Shown: one piece after another, positions 35,585 to 44,026 of the stretch
Position numbering within the stretch: position 1 is the stretch's first letter
Layout: each line of letters begins with the position of its first letter
DNA from: Rhodococcus sp. 06-462-5
Lineage (GTDB): Bacteria > Actinomycetota > Actinomycetes > Mycobacteriales > Mycobacteriaceae
DNA: 64,000 bases
Reading direction: 5' to 3'
Assembly (NCBI RefSeq): GCF_002258315.1
Contig: NZ_NOYD01000053.1
Span: forward strand, 1 to 64,000
Program-made: the position numbers and the translations under genes
Notes under the pieces: generated by a model
Databases searched by the model: none
Seen by the model: only the letters and a program-made list of their open reading frames with translations
Told to the model about the DNA's origin: nothing

Positions 35585-37134
35585 GAGAGCGATCCCGGAA
35601 TGGTGGCGACCATGACCGATCCGTACGTCACTTCCGAGGTCAAGGTGCCCCGATGGCGACCGATCACCTGGGTCACCAGGGCGAGGCCGAGACCGCGTGA
35701 GCCGGACTTGGTCGAGTAGCCGCGCCGCAGAGCAGCTTTGAGCGTCTCCGGCGGCATTCCGGGACCACTGTCGGCGACTCTGACGAACAGTTCACCATCG
35801 GCGTCACGGACCGTCACTTCGACCCACGGCTGGTCGGATTCTTTCGAGGCATCGATGGCATTGTCTATCAGATTGCCTACCAGCGTGACCAATTCACGTG
35901 CAGTGAGCACACCCTCGTGCTCCATCGCCGTGTCGTCGGTGATCGTCAGCTCCACGCCCTGCTCGGCGGCCTGACTGACCTTGCCCAGCAGCAGCGCAGC
36001 GAGCGCAGGTTCGCTCACCGCGTTCATCAGTCGATCGATGAGGGCCTGTGAAAGTTCCAGATCTGCCGTCGCGAATTCGACAGCCTCCTCGGGTCGACCG
36101 AGCTCGACCATGGTGATGACGGTGTGCAGCCTGTTCGCCGACTCGTGAGCCTGCGAACGCAGCGACTCCGCAAAGCTACGAACCGAGTCCAATTCACCCA
36201 TCAACGAACGCAATTCGGTCTGATCACGAATCGTCAGCACATTGCCCAGGCGTCGGCCCTCCCACATCACCGGATCCTGATTGACGACGAGTACACGATC
36301 CTTCGTCAGATGCAGTTCACCGCGCACGATGCCGGTGTCCATCTGCTGCATCGACTCCGGCAACGACTCGAACGACACCGGGCCCTCGGGCAGATCGAGG
36401 AGGCGTCGGGCCTCGTCGTTCACCAACTCCGCCTCGTCACCGCGGCCGAATACCAGCAGGCCCTCACCGATCGAGTGCAGCACTGCGTCGTGATGCTCGT
36501 ACATCGTCCGCAGCTCCGCCGGTGCCATTCCCAGTGTCTGACGCCGGAGCCGGCGGCTGAGCAACGTCGACCCGGCGGCAGCCACGACGAATGCCGCGAG
36601 CACGACCGCGATGATGAGCGGCAGGCCCTGGAAGAACTGATCACTGATCTTCTGGCGAGTGACTCCCGCCGAAACGAGGCCGACGATCTCACCTTCCGTA
36701 TCTGTGACCGGAGTGACCGAACGGATCGACGGGCCGAGAGAACCCACGTAAGTCTCGGTGAACGTCTCGCCCTGCAACGCGCGATCGATGTTGCCGCTGA
36801 ACGGTTTACCGATCAGGTCGACGGTCGTGTGGGTGAAACGGGTCCGATCCGGGGCCATGACCACGATGAAATCGACACCCGTGACCTGACGGATCTTCTC
36901 GGTTTCCGGCTGCAACCGAGACGTCGGATCGTCGGATTCGATCGCAATCGGCGTCGACGGTTCGTTGGCGATACTGACCGCGATCGCCGTGACTTCGCGT
37001 CGGGTCGCGTCGTCGCTGTTGGACCGCTCGTTGAGGACCGTCAGGATGCCGCCGGCGAACACGACGACCGCCATGACGACTAGCTGGAGCACCAACACCT
37101 GGCCGGCGACGCTCAGTGGGCGCTTCGAGGACAA
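35581..37134 (-). CDS. Sensor histidine kinase, CitA/DcuS family
   Basis: 517 residues if the TTG at 37134 is used; it has AAAGGA five to six bases upstream and gives MSSKRPLSVAGQ directly before the first membrane segment. A longer open frame to 37215 has no such support. Two membrane helices (about residues 12-35 and 170-195) bracket an extracytoplasmic sensor containing VTGVDFIVVMAPDRTRFTH, typical of CitA/DcuS-type PAS-like sensors. A cytoplasmic PAS domain follows, then the phosphorylated His in SQAHESANRLHT, the N-box NLIDNAID and the glycine boxes DSGPGMP and GSRGLGLALV. It probably senses an external C4-dicarboxylate or citrate and phosphorylates the regulator at 34910. Confidence 0.9.
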   Translation of the reverse strand: MSSKRPLSVAGQVLVLQLVVMAVVVFAGGILTVLNERSNSDDATRREVTAIAVSIANEPSTPIAIESDDPTSRLQPETEKIRQVTGVDFIVVMAPDRTRFTHTTVDLIGKPFSGNIDRALQGETFTETYVGSLGPSIRSVTPVTDTEGEIVGLVSAGVTRQKISDQFFQGLPLIIAVVLAAFVVAAAGSTLLSRRLRRQTLGMAPAELRTMYEHHDAVLHSIGEGLLVFGRGDEAELVNDEARRLLDLPEGPVSFESLPESMQQMDTGIVRGELHLTKDRVLVVNQDPVMWEGRRLGNVLTIRDQTELRSLMGELDSVRSFAESLRSQAHESANRLHTVITMVELGRPEEAVEFATADLELSQALIDRLMNAVSEPALAALLLGKVSQAAEQGVELTITDDTAMEHEGVLTARELVTLVGNLIDNAIDASKESDQPWVEVTVRDADGELFVRVADSGPGMPPETLKAALRRGYSTKSGSRGLGLALVTQVIGRHRGTLTSEVTYGSVMVATIPGSLS

Positions 37135-37308
37135 CGCAATCCTTTCGTGCAATACATCGAACGTGAACGAAATGAACGTATAGGTGACTCCTGTCACCCG
37201 GTGCAGCAACATCATCTCTCAGCAGGGGTGATCCACCTCACTCCACTCCCAGTAGTCACGAAGTCAGCAGTTCGACTCGCGCTTCACCGGAACCCAGAAG
37301 GAACATTC
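37135..37308. promoter_or_regulatory. Divergent promoter region between the sensor kinase and dicarboxylate symporter genes
   Basis: This 174-base AT-richer gap separates the divergent kinase-regulator operon from the symporter. It would carry both promoters and the binding sites of the response regulator. I see no clear inverted-repeat operator by eye, so no exact site is called. Confidence 0.5.
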
Positions 37309-38706
37309 ATGACAACCATCGATGCCGAGCGGTTCGACAATCCGCCCACCGAGCCCAAGAAGAAGCGCGACAAGACTCATTGGCTCTATATCGCGGTGAT
37401 CATCGCTGTGATCGCAGGTGTGGCCGTCGGCCTGCTGTGGAAGGACTTCGGCGTCGAGCTGGCAGTTCTCGGCACTCTGTTCGTCAGCCTGATCAAGATG
37501 ATGATCAGCCCGGTCATCTTCTGCACCATTGTCCTCGGAATCGGATCGGTCCGCGCCGCAGCCAGCGTCGGCCGAGTCGGCGGCCTGGCACTGGCGTACT
37601 TCCTCACCATGTCGACCATCGCGCTCGGCATCGGCATGGTCGTCGGCAACCTGATCCAGCCCGGTGACGGCCTGAACATCCCCGTTGCGGGCGCAGGTTC
37701 GGAGTATGCGGCCGACGCCGAAGCCGCGGGCGGCACGATGGACTTCATCGCCGGCATCATTCCGACGTCGCTGTTGTCCTCGCTCACTGCGGGTTCGGTT
37801 CTGCAGACACTCTTCGTCGCCATCCTGGTCGGCTTCGCGTTGCAGGCCATGGGCAAGAGCGGCGAAGGCATCCTCAAGGGCATCGGCGCAGTACAGAAGC
37901 TCGTCTTCCGCATCCTGACCATGATCCTCTGGCTCGCCCCGATCGGCGCTTTCGGTGCCATCGCCGGTGTCGTCGGCAAGACCGGCTTCGACGCCGTCAT
38001 CCAGCTCGGCACCCTGATGCTGGCGTTCTACATCACCTGCTTCATCTTCGTCTTCTTCTTCCTCGGCCTGATCCTGAAGTTCGTTTCCGGATTCTCGATC
38101 TTCAAGCTGGTCAAGTACTTGGCCCGTGAGTACCTGCTCATCGTCGCCACCTCGTCCTCCGAGTCGGCCCTGCCGCGTCTGATCGCCAAGATGGAACACG
38201 TCGGAGTCGAGCGCACCACCGTCGGCATCGTCGTCCCCACCGGCTACTCGTTCAACCTCGACGGCACCGCGATCTACCTGACGATGGCCTCGATCTTCAT
38301 CGCCGACGCCATGAACCTGCCGCTCTCGATCCCCGAGCAGTTCTCGCTGTTGCTGTTCATGATCATCGCCTCGAAGGGTGCAGCCGGAGTCTCCGGAGCC
38401 GGTCTGGCCACGCTGGCCGGCGGCCTGGAAAGTCACGCCCCTCAGCTGCTGGACGGAGTCCCGATCATCGTCGGAATCGACCGCTTCATGTCCGAAGCCC
38501 GCGCCGTGACGAACTTCTCGGGTAACGCAGTCGCCACCCTGCTGGTCGGCACCTGGACGAAGACTCTGGACAAAGAACGAGTCAACACGGTGCTCGACGG
38601 CGGACTGCCGTTCGACGAGGAAACCATGGTCGACGACCACCTCCCCGAGGACGACCGGCCTGCAGATAAGCAGGTCATCATCGAAAAGTCCGCCGCCAAG
38701 GCGTAG
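37309..38706 (+). CDS. dctA: Dicarboxylate/proton (or sodium) symporter, DctA-type DAACS family
   Basis: 465 residues from the ATG at 37309, preceded by AAGGA at good spacing. Eight transmembrane helices plus two hairpin loops are expected; the family signatures are the serine-rich re-entrant segment TSSSESALPRLI and the substrate-binding GYSFNLDGTAIYLTMASIF. SPVIFCTIVLGIGSV near the start is also typical. DctA imports succinate, malate and fumarate; glutamate/aspartate carriers share the fold, so the substrate is inferred partly from the adjacent CitA/DcuS-type system. A strong terminator follows 48 bases after the stop. Confidence 0.9.
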   Translation: MTTIDAERFDNPPTEPKKKRDKTHWLYIAVIIAVIAGVAVGLLWKDFGVELAVLGTLFVSLIKMMISPVIFCTIVLGIGSVRAAASVGRVGGLALAYFLTMSTIALGIGMVVGNLIQPGDGLNIPVAGAGSEYAADAEAAGGTMDFIAGIIPTSLLSSLTAGSVLQTLFVAILVGFALQAMGKSGEGILKGIGAVQKLVFRILTMILWLAPIGAFGAIAGVVGKTGFDAVIQLGTLMLAFYITCFIFVFFFLGLILKFVSGFSIFKLVKYLAREYLLIVATSSSESALPRLIAKMEHVGVERTTVGIVVPTGYSFNLDGTAIYLTMASIFIADAMNLPLSIPEQFSLLLFMIIASKGAAGVSGAGLATLAGGLESHAPQLLDGVPIIVGIDRFMSEARAVTNFSGNAVATLLVGTWTKTLDKERVNTVLDGGLPFDEETMVDDHLPEDDRPADKQVIIEKSAAKA

Positions 38707-38754
38707 TACCTGCCGGGCGCCGCGCATCCCCCCGTCGCCCGGTTCGGAAAACCG

Positions 38755-38791
38755 AGAACGACCCCGCCACCAGCGGGGTCGTTCTTGTTTT
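38755..38791 (+). terminator. Rho-independent terminator after the symporter gene
   Basis: A perfect 13-base-pair stem (38755-38767 with 38773-38785) encloses a 5-base loop and is followed by TTGTTTT. This is a classic intrinsic terminator for the symporter transcript, 48 bases past its stop. Confidence 0.92.
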
Positions 38792-38837
38792 CCACGTCGG
38801 TTCCCGTTCTCGGCGTACTCACAGGTAAGTTCGGATG

Positions 38838-39344
38838 ATGACTGAAGTTCAGAACATCGGCATCAACACGCTGGGCGGTGCGCCCACCTCGCTCGACGAG
38901 TACGCCGGACGGGCCGTGCTCGTGGTCAATGTCGCGTCCAAGTGTGGACTGACCCCGCAGTACGAAAAGCTCGAGAAGCTCGCCAACGATTACTCCTCGC
39001 GCGGCCTGTCGGTCGTTGGAGTGCCCTGCAACCAATTCGGTGGCCAGGAGCCCGGCACGGCCGAGGAGATCGAAACCTTCTGCTCCACCACCTACGGCAT
39101 CACCTTCGCGATGACCGAGAAGGTCGACGTCAACGGTGACAATCAGCACCCGTTGTATGCCGAACTGACCAAGACCGAAGACGCCGAAGGCAAGGCCGGA
39201 GACGTCCAGTGGAACTTCGAGAAGTTCCTGATCTCGCCCGACGGCGTCGTCACCAACCGTTTCCGTCCGCGCACCGAGCCGGACGCCCCCGAGGTGCTCG
39301 CAGCGATCGACAAGATCCTGCCGAAGGAAACGATGTCCGTTTAG
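38838..39344 (+). CDS. Glutathione peroxidase-family thiol peroxidase
   Basis: 168 residues. The peroxidatic Cys36 lies in VASKCGLTPQY; Gln in NQFGGQEPG and Trp/Asn in VQWNFEKFLIS complete the catalytic tetrad. A further Cys in IETFCSTTYG fits the resolving Cys of thioredoxin-dependent members, so the real reductant in this mycothiol organism is probably thioredoxin or mycoredoxin, not glutathione. Two ATGs are adjacent (38835 and 38838). I use the second because a TAAGTT box ends 6 bases before it, suggesting a leaderless message. Confidence 0.92.
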   Translation: MTEVQNIGINTLGGAPTSLDEYAGRAVLVVNVASKCGLTPQYEKLEKLANDYSSRGLSVVGVPCNQFGGQEPGTAEEIETFCSTTYGITFAMTEKVDVNGDNQHPLYAELTKTEDAEGKAGDVQWNFEKFLISPDGVVTNRFRPRTEPDAPEVLAAIDKILPKETMSV

Positions 39345-39399
39345 CTTCTGTCTGCATCGACTTCGAGCCTCGTTCACGCTGGTGTGCGAGGCTCGAGTC

Positions 39400-40101
39400 A
39401 TGTCTGGACGTCTGATCGTGTCGGTGAGCGGTATCAAGAACGACACCTACGAGCACGCCGCCGAATTCGCGCGGATCCTCGACGGTCGAGGTGTTCCGCT
39501 GTCACTGCTCGTCGCGCCTCGGTTGAAGGACAAATACCGTCTCGCAGCGGACGTGCCCACCCAGGAATGGCTGCGGGCGCGACGCGACGGCGGCGACGCG
39601 ATCGTCCTGCACGGCTACGACCAGGCCGCGACGAAGCGTCGACGCTCCGAGTTCTCCGCACTGCCGCGTCACGAAGCCCGACTCCGACTGATGGCGGCCG
39701 ACCGCGTCATGGAACAGACCGGCCTGCGCACCCGAGTGTTCGCCGCGCCGCGCTGGATCGCCTCACCCGGTGCCGTGGAAGCACTCCCGGACGCGGGATT
39801 CCGAATGTTGGCTGCGTTGAACGGTATTCACGACCTCGACCGGGACGGCGTCGTCCGCGCCCGAGTGTGGGGAATCGGCGAAGGATTCAAAGCCGAACCC
39901 TGGTGGTTCAAGGCACTGGTACTCGGCGCAGGCCGCACCGCCCGCCGTGACGGAGTGGTTCGCCTGGCCATCAGTGCCAAGCAACTCGGACGGCCCGGAC
40001 CGCGACAGGCAATCCTCGACGCCATCGACCTCTCCCTGCACCACGGAGCCGAGGCCGGGGTCTACGAATGGACCCCGCGATCCAAAGCCCGCGTGGCGTA
40101 G
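39400..40101 (+). CDS. DUF2334 polysaccharide-deacetylase-like protein
   Basis: 233 residues from the ATG at 39400 (MSGRLIVSVSG). The NodB-like beta/alpha-barrel pattern is visible: an early strand LIVSVSGI with an aspartate shortly after, the alternation PLSLLVAPR, the metal-site-type block AIVLHGYDQ, and VFAAPRWIASPGAVEAL, as in DUF2334 proteins. These are predicted metal-dependent carbohydrate deacetylases, but few have been tested and the substrate is unknown. No signal peptide or membrane helix is seen, so it should be cytoplasmic. It stands between the peroxidase and the repeat region upstream of thiM. Confidence 0.75.
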   Translation: MSGRLIVSVSGIKNDTYEHAAEFARILDGRGVPLSLLVAPRLKDKYRLAADVPTQEWLRARRDGGDAIVLHGYDQAATKRRRSEFSALPRHEARLRLMAADRVMEQTGLRTRVFAAPRWIASPGAVEALPDAGFRMLAALNGIHDLDRDGVVRARVWGIGEGFKAEPWWFKALVLGAGRTARRDGVVRLAISAKQLGRPGPRQAILDAIDLSLHHGAEAGVYEWTPRSKARVA

Positions 40102-40131
40102 CGGACTGTTTCGCTCGCTTCGCTCGCTGTC

Positions 40132-40246
40132 GCGTCAATGGACCATTGCACTCCCCAGACGTATGCAAAGTGACATTCACGCGCACGGGGTTGTGGCGTG
40201 AATGTGCCAGTGCACCGCTCAGACGTATGCAGTGGTCCATTGACGC
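40132..40246. repeat. Two inverted 51-bp repeat units with an oppositely oriented core
   Basis: The left unit (40132-40182) and the reverse complement of the right unit (40196-40246) share their first 14 bases and 18 of the first 19, and share their last 10 bases exactly. In both, TGCA tetramers bound a 13-base core. The core of one unit is the reverse complement of the other (10 of 13 bases), so the cores run in the same direction while the flanks are inverted. A 13-base spacer separates the units. There is no coding frame here. It may be a small interspersed element or an extended hairpin after the DUF2334 gene. Confidence 0.85.
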
Positions 40247-40266
40247 GAACGGGGTGGGCGCGGTCG

Positions 40267-40272
40267 TAGACT
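40267..40272 (+). promoter_or_regulatory. Candidate -10 element of a leaderless thiM transcript
   Basis: TAGACT ends 7 bases before the thiM ATG and no ribosome site lies between. The same hexamer occurs upstream of purS, purL and purF in this window. Transcription would begin at or next to the start codon. Confidence 0.4.
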
Positions 40273-40279
40273 TGTCTCG

Positions 40280-41098
40280 ATGAGTGCTATGAGCGTGACC
40301 CTGGACGACATCGTCGCCGCGCATCGTCTTCTGCGCGATCGCAATCCGCTGGTGCAGTGTTTGACCAACACCGTTTCGGTGCAGTTCGTCGCGAACGCAC
40401 TGTTGGCCGCGGGGGCGGCTCCGGCGATGGTGGACAACCCCGAGGAAGCGGCCGGCTTCGCCGAGATCGCCGACGCGGTGCTGATCAACCTCGGAACTCC
40501 GACGGCTGCCCAGGTGGAAAGTTCTCGGCTGGCGTCGGCTGCAGCGAGGGCAGCGGGGAAGCCGTGGGTACTCGATCCGGTGGGAGCGGGCGGTCTGCCG
40601 TGGCGAACCCAGGTGGCCGTGGAGCTGCTTGCCAACCGGCCCAGCGTCATTCGCGCAAATGCATCGGAAGTCATGGGACTGGCGGGCGCTGACGGCGGAT
40701 CGCGCGGGGTGGATTCGTCTGCAGCCGTGGCAGATTCGGTTGATGCAGCCCGGTCGCTGCTCGATCGAGTGGACGTGGTGGCGACATCGGGGGAGACCGA
40801 TCACATCCTCGGTCCCGGCGGCCTGGTGAAGGTGGGCGGCGGAAGTGCACTGCTGCAACGGGTTACGGCCACCGGATGCGCGCTCGGTGCACTGACGGCT
40901 GCCTACTGCTCGGTGTCACCGAATGCGCTGATCGGTGCCGTCGCGGCGCACGCGCATGTCGCGGTGGCGTCGGAGATCGCGGCCCGGTCGACGTCGCGGC
41001 CGGGATCCTTCGCAGCCGCGTTCCTCGACGGACTCGACACGGTCGACGAGTCGGCAATTCGTGAATTGGTTCGGCTCGACATCGGCTGGCCTGAATGA
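40280..41098 (+). CDS. thiM: Hydroxyethylthiazole kinase
   Basis: 272 residues in the ribokinase-like ThiM family. Signatures are NPLVQCLTNTVSVQFVANALLAAGAAPAM near the N-terminus, KPWVLDPVGAGGLPWRT, the ANASEVMGLAG block and the catalytic loop TATGCALGALTAAY with the Cys typical of ThiM. The enzyme phosphorylates the thiazole moiety of thiamine for salvage. No TPP riboswitch is seen: the 33 bases between the repeat and the start are too short, and the repeat lacks the conserved thi-box sequence. Confidence 0.93.
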   Translation: MSAMSVTLDDIVAAHRLLRDRNPLVQCLTNTVSVQFVANALLAAGAAPAMVDNPEEAAGFAEIADAVLINLGTPTAAQVESSRLASAAARAAGKPWVLDPVGAGGLPWRTQVAVELLANRPSVIRANASEVMGLAGADGGSRGVDSSAAVADSVDAARSLLDRVDVVATSGETDHILGPGGLVKVGGGSALLQRVTATGCALGALTAAYCSVSPNALIGAVAAHAHVAVASEIAARSTSRPGSFAAAFLDGLDTVDESAIRELVRLDIGWPE

Positions 41099-41107
41099 CG
41101 CGCGCTC

Positions 41108-41131
41108 CAGTGTGCACCTGGTGCTGCACTG
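41108..41131 (+). terminator. Possible weak terminator hairpin after thiM
   Basis: CAGTG and CACTG pair around a second GCAC/GTGC stem with small bulges and a 3-base loop, 10 bases after the stop. There is no clear T-run, so it may not terminate efficiently. Confidence 0.35.
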
Positions 41132-41290
41132 TGCCGCAGTATCCGCGGGAATGTCGCGAAATGTGCGCGTTGTGGTGCGAAAAATGCAGATCGTTGCGAA
41201 GGTAACGCCCTCTTGACCGAAACGTGATGTAACGGAACATGTTTGCGGGCGGACATACCTGGCGTCGGGCAAATCGAACCAGGTGGTCTC

Positions 41291-41971
41291 ATGAAGCGAA
41301 TTCTCCTCGTCATCCTCACCGCTCTCAGTCTTGTCGCGTGCGGAAACTCGGACGAACCGGGCGCAGCGCCGGCCACTGCTGCCCCCACCACGGCGTTCAC
41401 CTCGCGCGCTCAGGCCCCGGCCACCCAGCCACAGGCCCAGCAGGACGAGGGCCGGCCGATCGTCGACGCCGGGGGCGCAGAGCCGAACGGTCCGGTCGAC
41501 TCGAACACCGAAGAGCTACCGGAGAACAACTCCCTGCCCGACGGCGAACAGCATGCACCGGGCTCGGAGTACCCCATCTGCCTGGGGCTGGACTCCACGA
41601 GGGTGGTCGACGCGGTCGCGTCGTTGCCGGAGTACTTCCCGGGCGAGCCGTGGATCGCAACGAAAATCGGTGACGCCTGCGCGCCGTTCACCTGGGTGCG
41701 AGCCGACACCGGCGGGACCGTGTCGTCTCCGACGCACCTTCTCTTCTTCGCAGGTCACAACTACGACTACCTGGGCACAGCGACGCTCGAGCCCACCGCG
41801 TTCACCTCGGTGGTGGGCCAGACCGCCGACACCGTCACCGTGAACTACCGCTGGCCTCTCGCGAACGACGCCAACGCGAATCCGACCGGCGGCCCGGTGA
41901 CGATCGACTATCGGTGGGACGGGACGCAGGTCACCATGATCGGCACCCTCCCGCCCGAGGTCATCGGCTAG
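41291..41971 (+). CDS. LppP/LprE-family lipoprotein
   Basis: 226 residues from the ATG at 41291, with AGGTGG upstream; an in-frame start at 41243 would add 16 residues ahead of the signal. The signal peptide MKRILLVILTALSLVAC ends at lipidated Cys17 and is followed by an 80-residue Ala/Pro/Gln/Glu-rich linker. The C-terminal domain (from about residue 90) has the SSPTHLLFFAGHNYDYLGTAT block, then TVTVNYRWPL and ending in VTMIGTLPPE, as in mycobacterial LppP/LprE proteins. The function of this family is not established; a cell-envelope role is likely. The end overlaps the convergent metallo-hydrolase gene by 4 bases. The 192 bases upstream show no recognized regulatory element. Confidence 0.82.
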   Translation: MKRILLVILTALSLVACGNSDEPGAAPATAAPTTAFTSRAQAPATQPQAQQDEGRPIVDAGGAEPNGPVDSNTEELPENNSLPDGEQHAPGSEYPICLGLDSTRVVDAVASLPEYFPGEPWIATKIGDACAPFTWVRADTGGTVSSPTHLLFFAGHNYDYLGTATLEPTAFTSVVGQTADTVTVNYRWPLANDANANPTGGPVTIDYRWDGTQVTMIGTLPPEVIG

Positions 41972-42606
41972 ATCGAGACGGACGATTCCTCGGGAAGCTC
42001 GCGGATTTCGGCGTCGGACATTTCCTTGAACCGGCCGTAGTAGATGCCCCTGGCCTGTTCCGCGACGATGGCCTGGTGGATGGGGAATGCCATCCTCGGA
42101 GCCACCGCGCGCAGGAACTCGACGGTCTCGGAGAGTTTCGACCACGGCGCGGCTGCGGGAAGCGCGAGCACCTCGACCTGCTGCTCGGGGACGAACAGCG
42201 AGTCGCCCGGATGGAAGAGCTGGCCTGGATTCTCCGGGGTGCCGAGCAGGTAGCCGGTGTTGTCGATCTCGGGTAGCTCGGGATGGATGACGGCGTGCGT
42301 GCCACCGACACCGGTGACCGTGATGCCGCCGACGGCGAAGGCCTTGCCTGCGGGAGCTGCCGCCCATTTGCTGCCGAGCTGGCCTGCGGTCATCGGATCG
42401 GCGTGCAGTGCCGCTCGCGGATTCGCCTCGACGAGCGCGGGAAGTCGTTGCAGATCAACGTGATCCGGATGCTGATGGGTGACGAGGATCGCGTCGAGTC
42501 CGGTGATGCCCTCGAACCCGTGAGAGAACGTGCCGGGATCGAACAACACGGTGGTGCCGTTGAGTTCGACGAGAACGCAGGAATGTCCGAAGTGTGTCAG
42601 CCGCAT
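41968..42606 (-). CDS. Metallo-beta-lactamase-fold hydrolase (UlaG-like)
   Basis: 212 residues from the ATG at 42606, preceded by GGAG; the longer open frame adds 44 residues of low-complexity sequence. It begins MRLTHFGHSCVLVEL and carries the metal motif HQHPDHVD (HxHxDH) near residue 50, then LFHPGDSLFV with further ligands and a late IHQAIV. These match the UlaG/YtnP-like branch of the metallo-beta-lactamase superfamily. The substrate is unknown. It is divergent from purS, so it shares that promoter region. Confidence 0.88.
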   Translation of the reverse strand: MRLTHFGHSCVLVELNGTTVLFDPGTFSHGFEGITGLDAILVTHQHPDHVDLQRLPALVEANPRAALHADPMTAGQLGSKWAAAPAGKAFAVGGITVTGVGGTHAVIHPELPEIDNTGYLLGTPENPGQLFHPGDSLFVPEQQVEVLALPAAAPWSKLSETVEFLRAVAPRMAFPIHQAIVAEQARGIYYGRFKEMSDAEIRELPEESSVSI

Positions 42607-42651
42607 GGACTCCACAGTAAGCGCGGTTTCGCGCCTCCCGCCAGGGCTGCG

Positions 42652-42657
42652 TAGACT
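42652..42657 (+). promoter_or_regulatory. Candidate -10 element upstream of purS
   Basis: TAGACT lies 49 bases before the purS start, which has its own ribosome site, so this transcript would carry a short leader. The hexamer recurs before thiM, purL and purF. Confidence 0.35.
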
Positions 42658-42706
42658 CCCACCTGCCGGTAACTGTCTTGCTGTACGTATTTCAAGGAGC
42701 GCTTTC

Positions 42707-42958
42707 GTGGCCCGAGTCGTTGTCGATGTCATGCCCAAGGCCGAGATTCTCGATCCGCAGGGTCAGGCGATCGCAGGAGCGCTCGGCCGTCTGGGGATCT
42801 CCGGCGTGTCCGACGTCCGCCAGGGCAAGCGCTTCGAGCTCGAGGTCGACGACACCGTCGACGACGCTGAACTCGAGAAGATCGCAGAATCACTGCTGGC
42901 CAACACCGTCATCGAGGACTGGACGGTCACTCGCGTGTCGGTCGAGCCCGTCGCATGA
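42707..42958 (+). CDS. purS: Phosphoribosylformylglycinamidine synthase subunit PurS
   Basis: 83 residues from the GTG at 42707, 7 to 8 bases after AAGGAG. The sequence VVVDVMPKAEILDPQGQAIAGALGRLG and VRQGKRFELEVD is the standard PurS fold. It bridges PurQ and PurL in the three-subunit FGAM synthase used by organisms with a small PurL. It overlaps purQ by 4 bases. Confidence 0.96.
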   Translation: MARVVVDVMPKAEILDPQGQAIAGALGRLGISGVSDVRQGKRFELEVDDTVDDAELEKIAESLLANTVIEDWTVTRVSVEPVA

Positions 42959-43632
42959 GCGCCCGCGTAGGTGTCATCACCTTCCCCGGAACCCTCGACG
43001 ACGTCGACGCCTCCCGCGCGGTCACCCTCGCCGGTGGCGAGGCCGTCAGCCTGTGGCACGCCGACGCGGACCTGAAGAACGTCGACGCCATCGTCGTCCC
43101 CGGCGGATTCTCCTACGGCGACTATCTGCGGGCCGGCGCTATCGCTCGTTTCGCCCCCGTGATGGAGTCCGTCGTCAAGGCGGCCGAAGGCGGAATGCCG
43201 ATCCTCGGCATTTGCAACGGCTTTCAGGTGCTCTGCGAGGTGGGCCTGCTCCCCGGAGCGCTGACCCGTAACCAGGGTCTGCACTTCGTCTGCCGCGATC
43301 AGTGGCTGAAGGTGGAGAACACCGACACCGCATGGTCGTCGCGATACGAGCCCGGCGCCGAGATCCTGATCCCGGTCAAGAACGCAGAAGGACGGTTCCA
43401 GGCACCGCAGAACGTGCTCGACGAGCTCGAGGGCGAGGGTCGCGTCGTGTTCCGCTACAGCGGCACCAACCCGAACGGATCGCAGCGGGGGATCGCAGGT
43501 ATCTCCTCGGCCAACGGTCGGGTCGTCGGTTTGATGCCGCACCCCGAACACGCCACCGAGCCGCTGACCGGACCGAGCGACGACGGCCTGGGCATCTTCT
43601 ATTCGGCACTGGACACGATCGTCAACGCCTGA
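42955..43632 (+). CDS. purQ: Phosphoribosylformylglycinamidine synthase, glutaminase subunit
   Basis: 225 residues, a class I glutamine amidotransferase. The nucleophile Cys is in ILGICNGFQVL, and the His-Glu pair is in LMPHPEHATEP. IVVPGGFSYGDYLRAGAIA is the PurQ-specific oxyanion region. It hydrolyses glutamine and passes ammonia to PurL (48104). It is coupled to purS. Confidence 0.96.
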   Translation: MSARVGVITFPGTLDDVDASRAVTLAGGEAVSLWHADADLKNVDAIVVPGGFSYGDYLRAGAIARFAPVMESVVKAAEGGMPILGICNGFQVLCEVGLLPGALTRNQGLHFVCRDQWLKVENTDTAWSSRYEPGAEILIPVKNAEGRFQAPQNVLDELEGEGRVVFRYSGTNPNGSQRGIAGISSANGRVVGLMPHPEHATEPLTGPSDDGLGIFYSALDTIVNA

Positions 43633-43668
43633 CCCCAACCTGTCGGTGGCGGCGGTTATCGTGCCGCC

Positions 43669-44019
43669 ATGACACTGACATTGGGCATGATCACGTTCGA
43701 TACAACCGATCCGGAACCGCTCGCACGCTGGTGGGCTGCGCAGGCGGACGGAACGATAGTGGAGGAGAACGACGGCTGGTTCTACGTCATCGAACTCGCC
43801 GCCGCGCCGTACCGAATGGCGTTTCAGAAGGTCGACGACCCGACGCCCGGCAAGAATCGCGTCCACCTCGACATGACCACCGTTGACCTCGACGCTGAGG
43901 TCGCGCGGCTGGTCGAGGCGGGTGCAAGCGAAGTTGCGCAGCACACCATGGGCGACTTTCGCTGGGTGACACTGACCGACCCCGATGGGAATGTGTTCTG
44001 CGTGTCCGGGTCGCACTGA
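43669..44019 (+). CDS. VOC-family (glyoxalase/dioxygenase-like) protein
   Basis: 116 residues, a single vicinal-oxygen-chelate unit: MTLTLGMITFDTTDPEPLARWWAAQADG at the start, a VHLDMTT metal-ligand-type segment in the middle, and WVTLTDPDGNVFCVS at the end. This short type (often called glyoxalase-like) is frequent in actinobacteria and generally has no assigned substrate. A TATCGT box ends 6 bases before the ATG, compatible with a leaderless start. It follows purQ by 36 bases but is not expected to belong to purine synthesis. Confidence 0.85.
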   Translation: MTLTLGMITFDTTDPEPLARWWAAQADGTIVEENDGWFYVIELAAAPYRMAFQKVDDPTPGKNRVHLDMTTVDLDAEVARLVEAGASEVAQHTMGDFRWVTLTDPDGNVFCVSGSH

Positions 44020-44026
44020 GCATCGA

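Noticed and set aside
40132..40280. TPP riboswitch in front of thiM
   Set aside because: The region is occupied by the inverted repeats, and I cannot find the conserved thi-box sequences or a space large enough for the fold.
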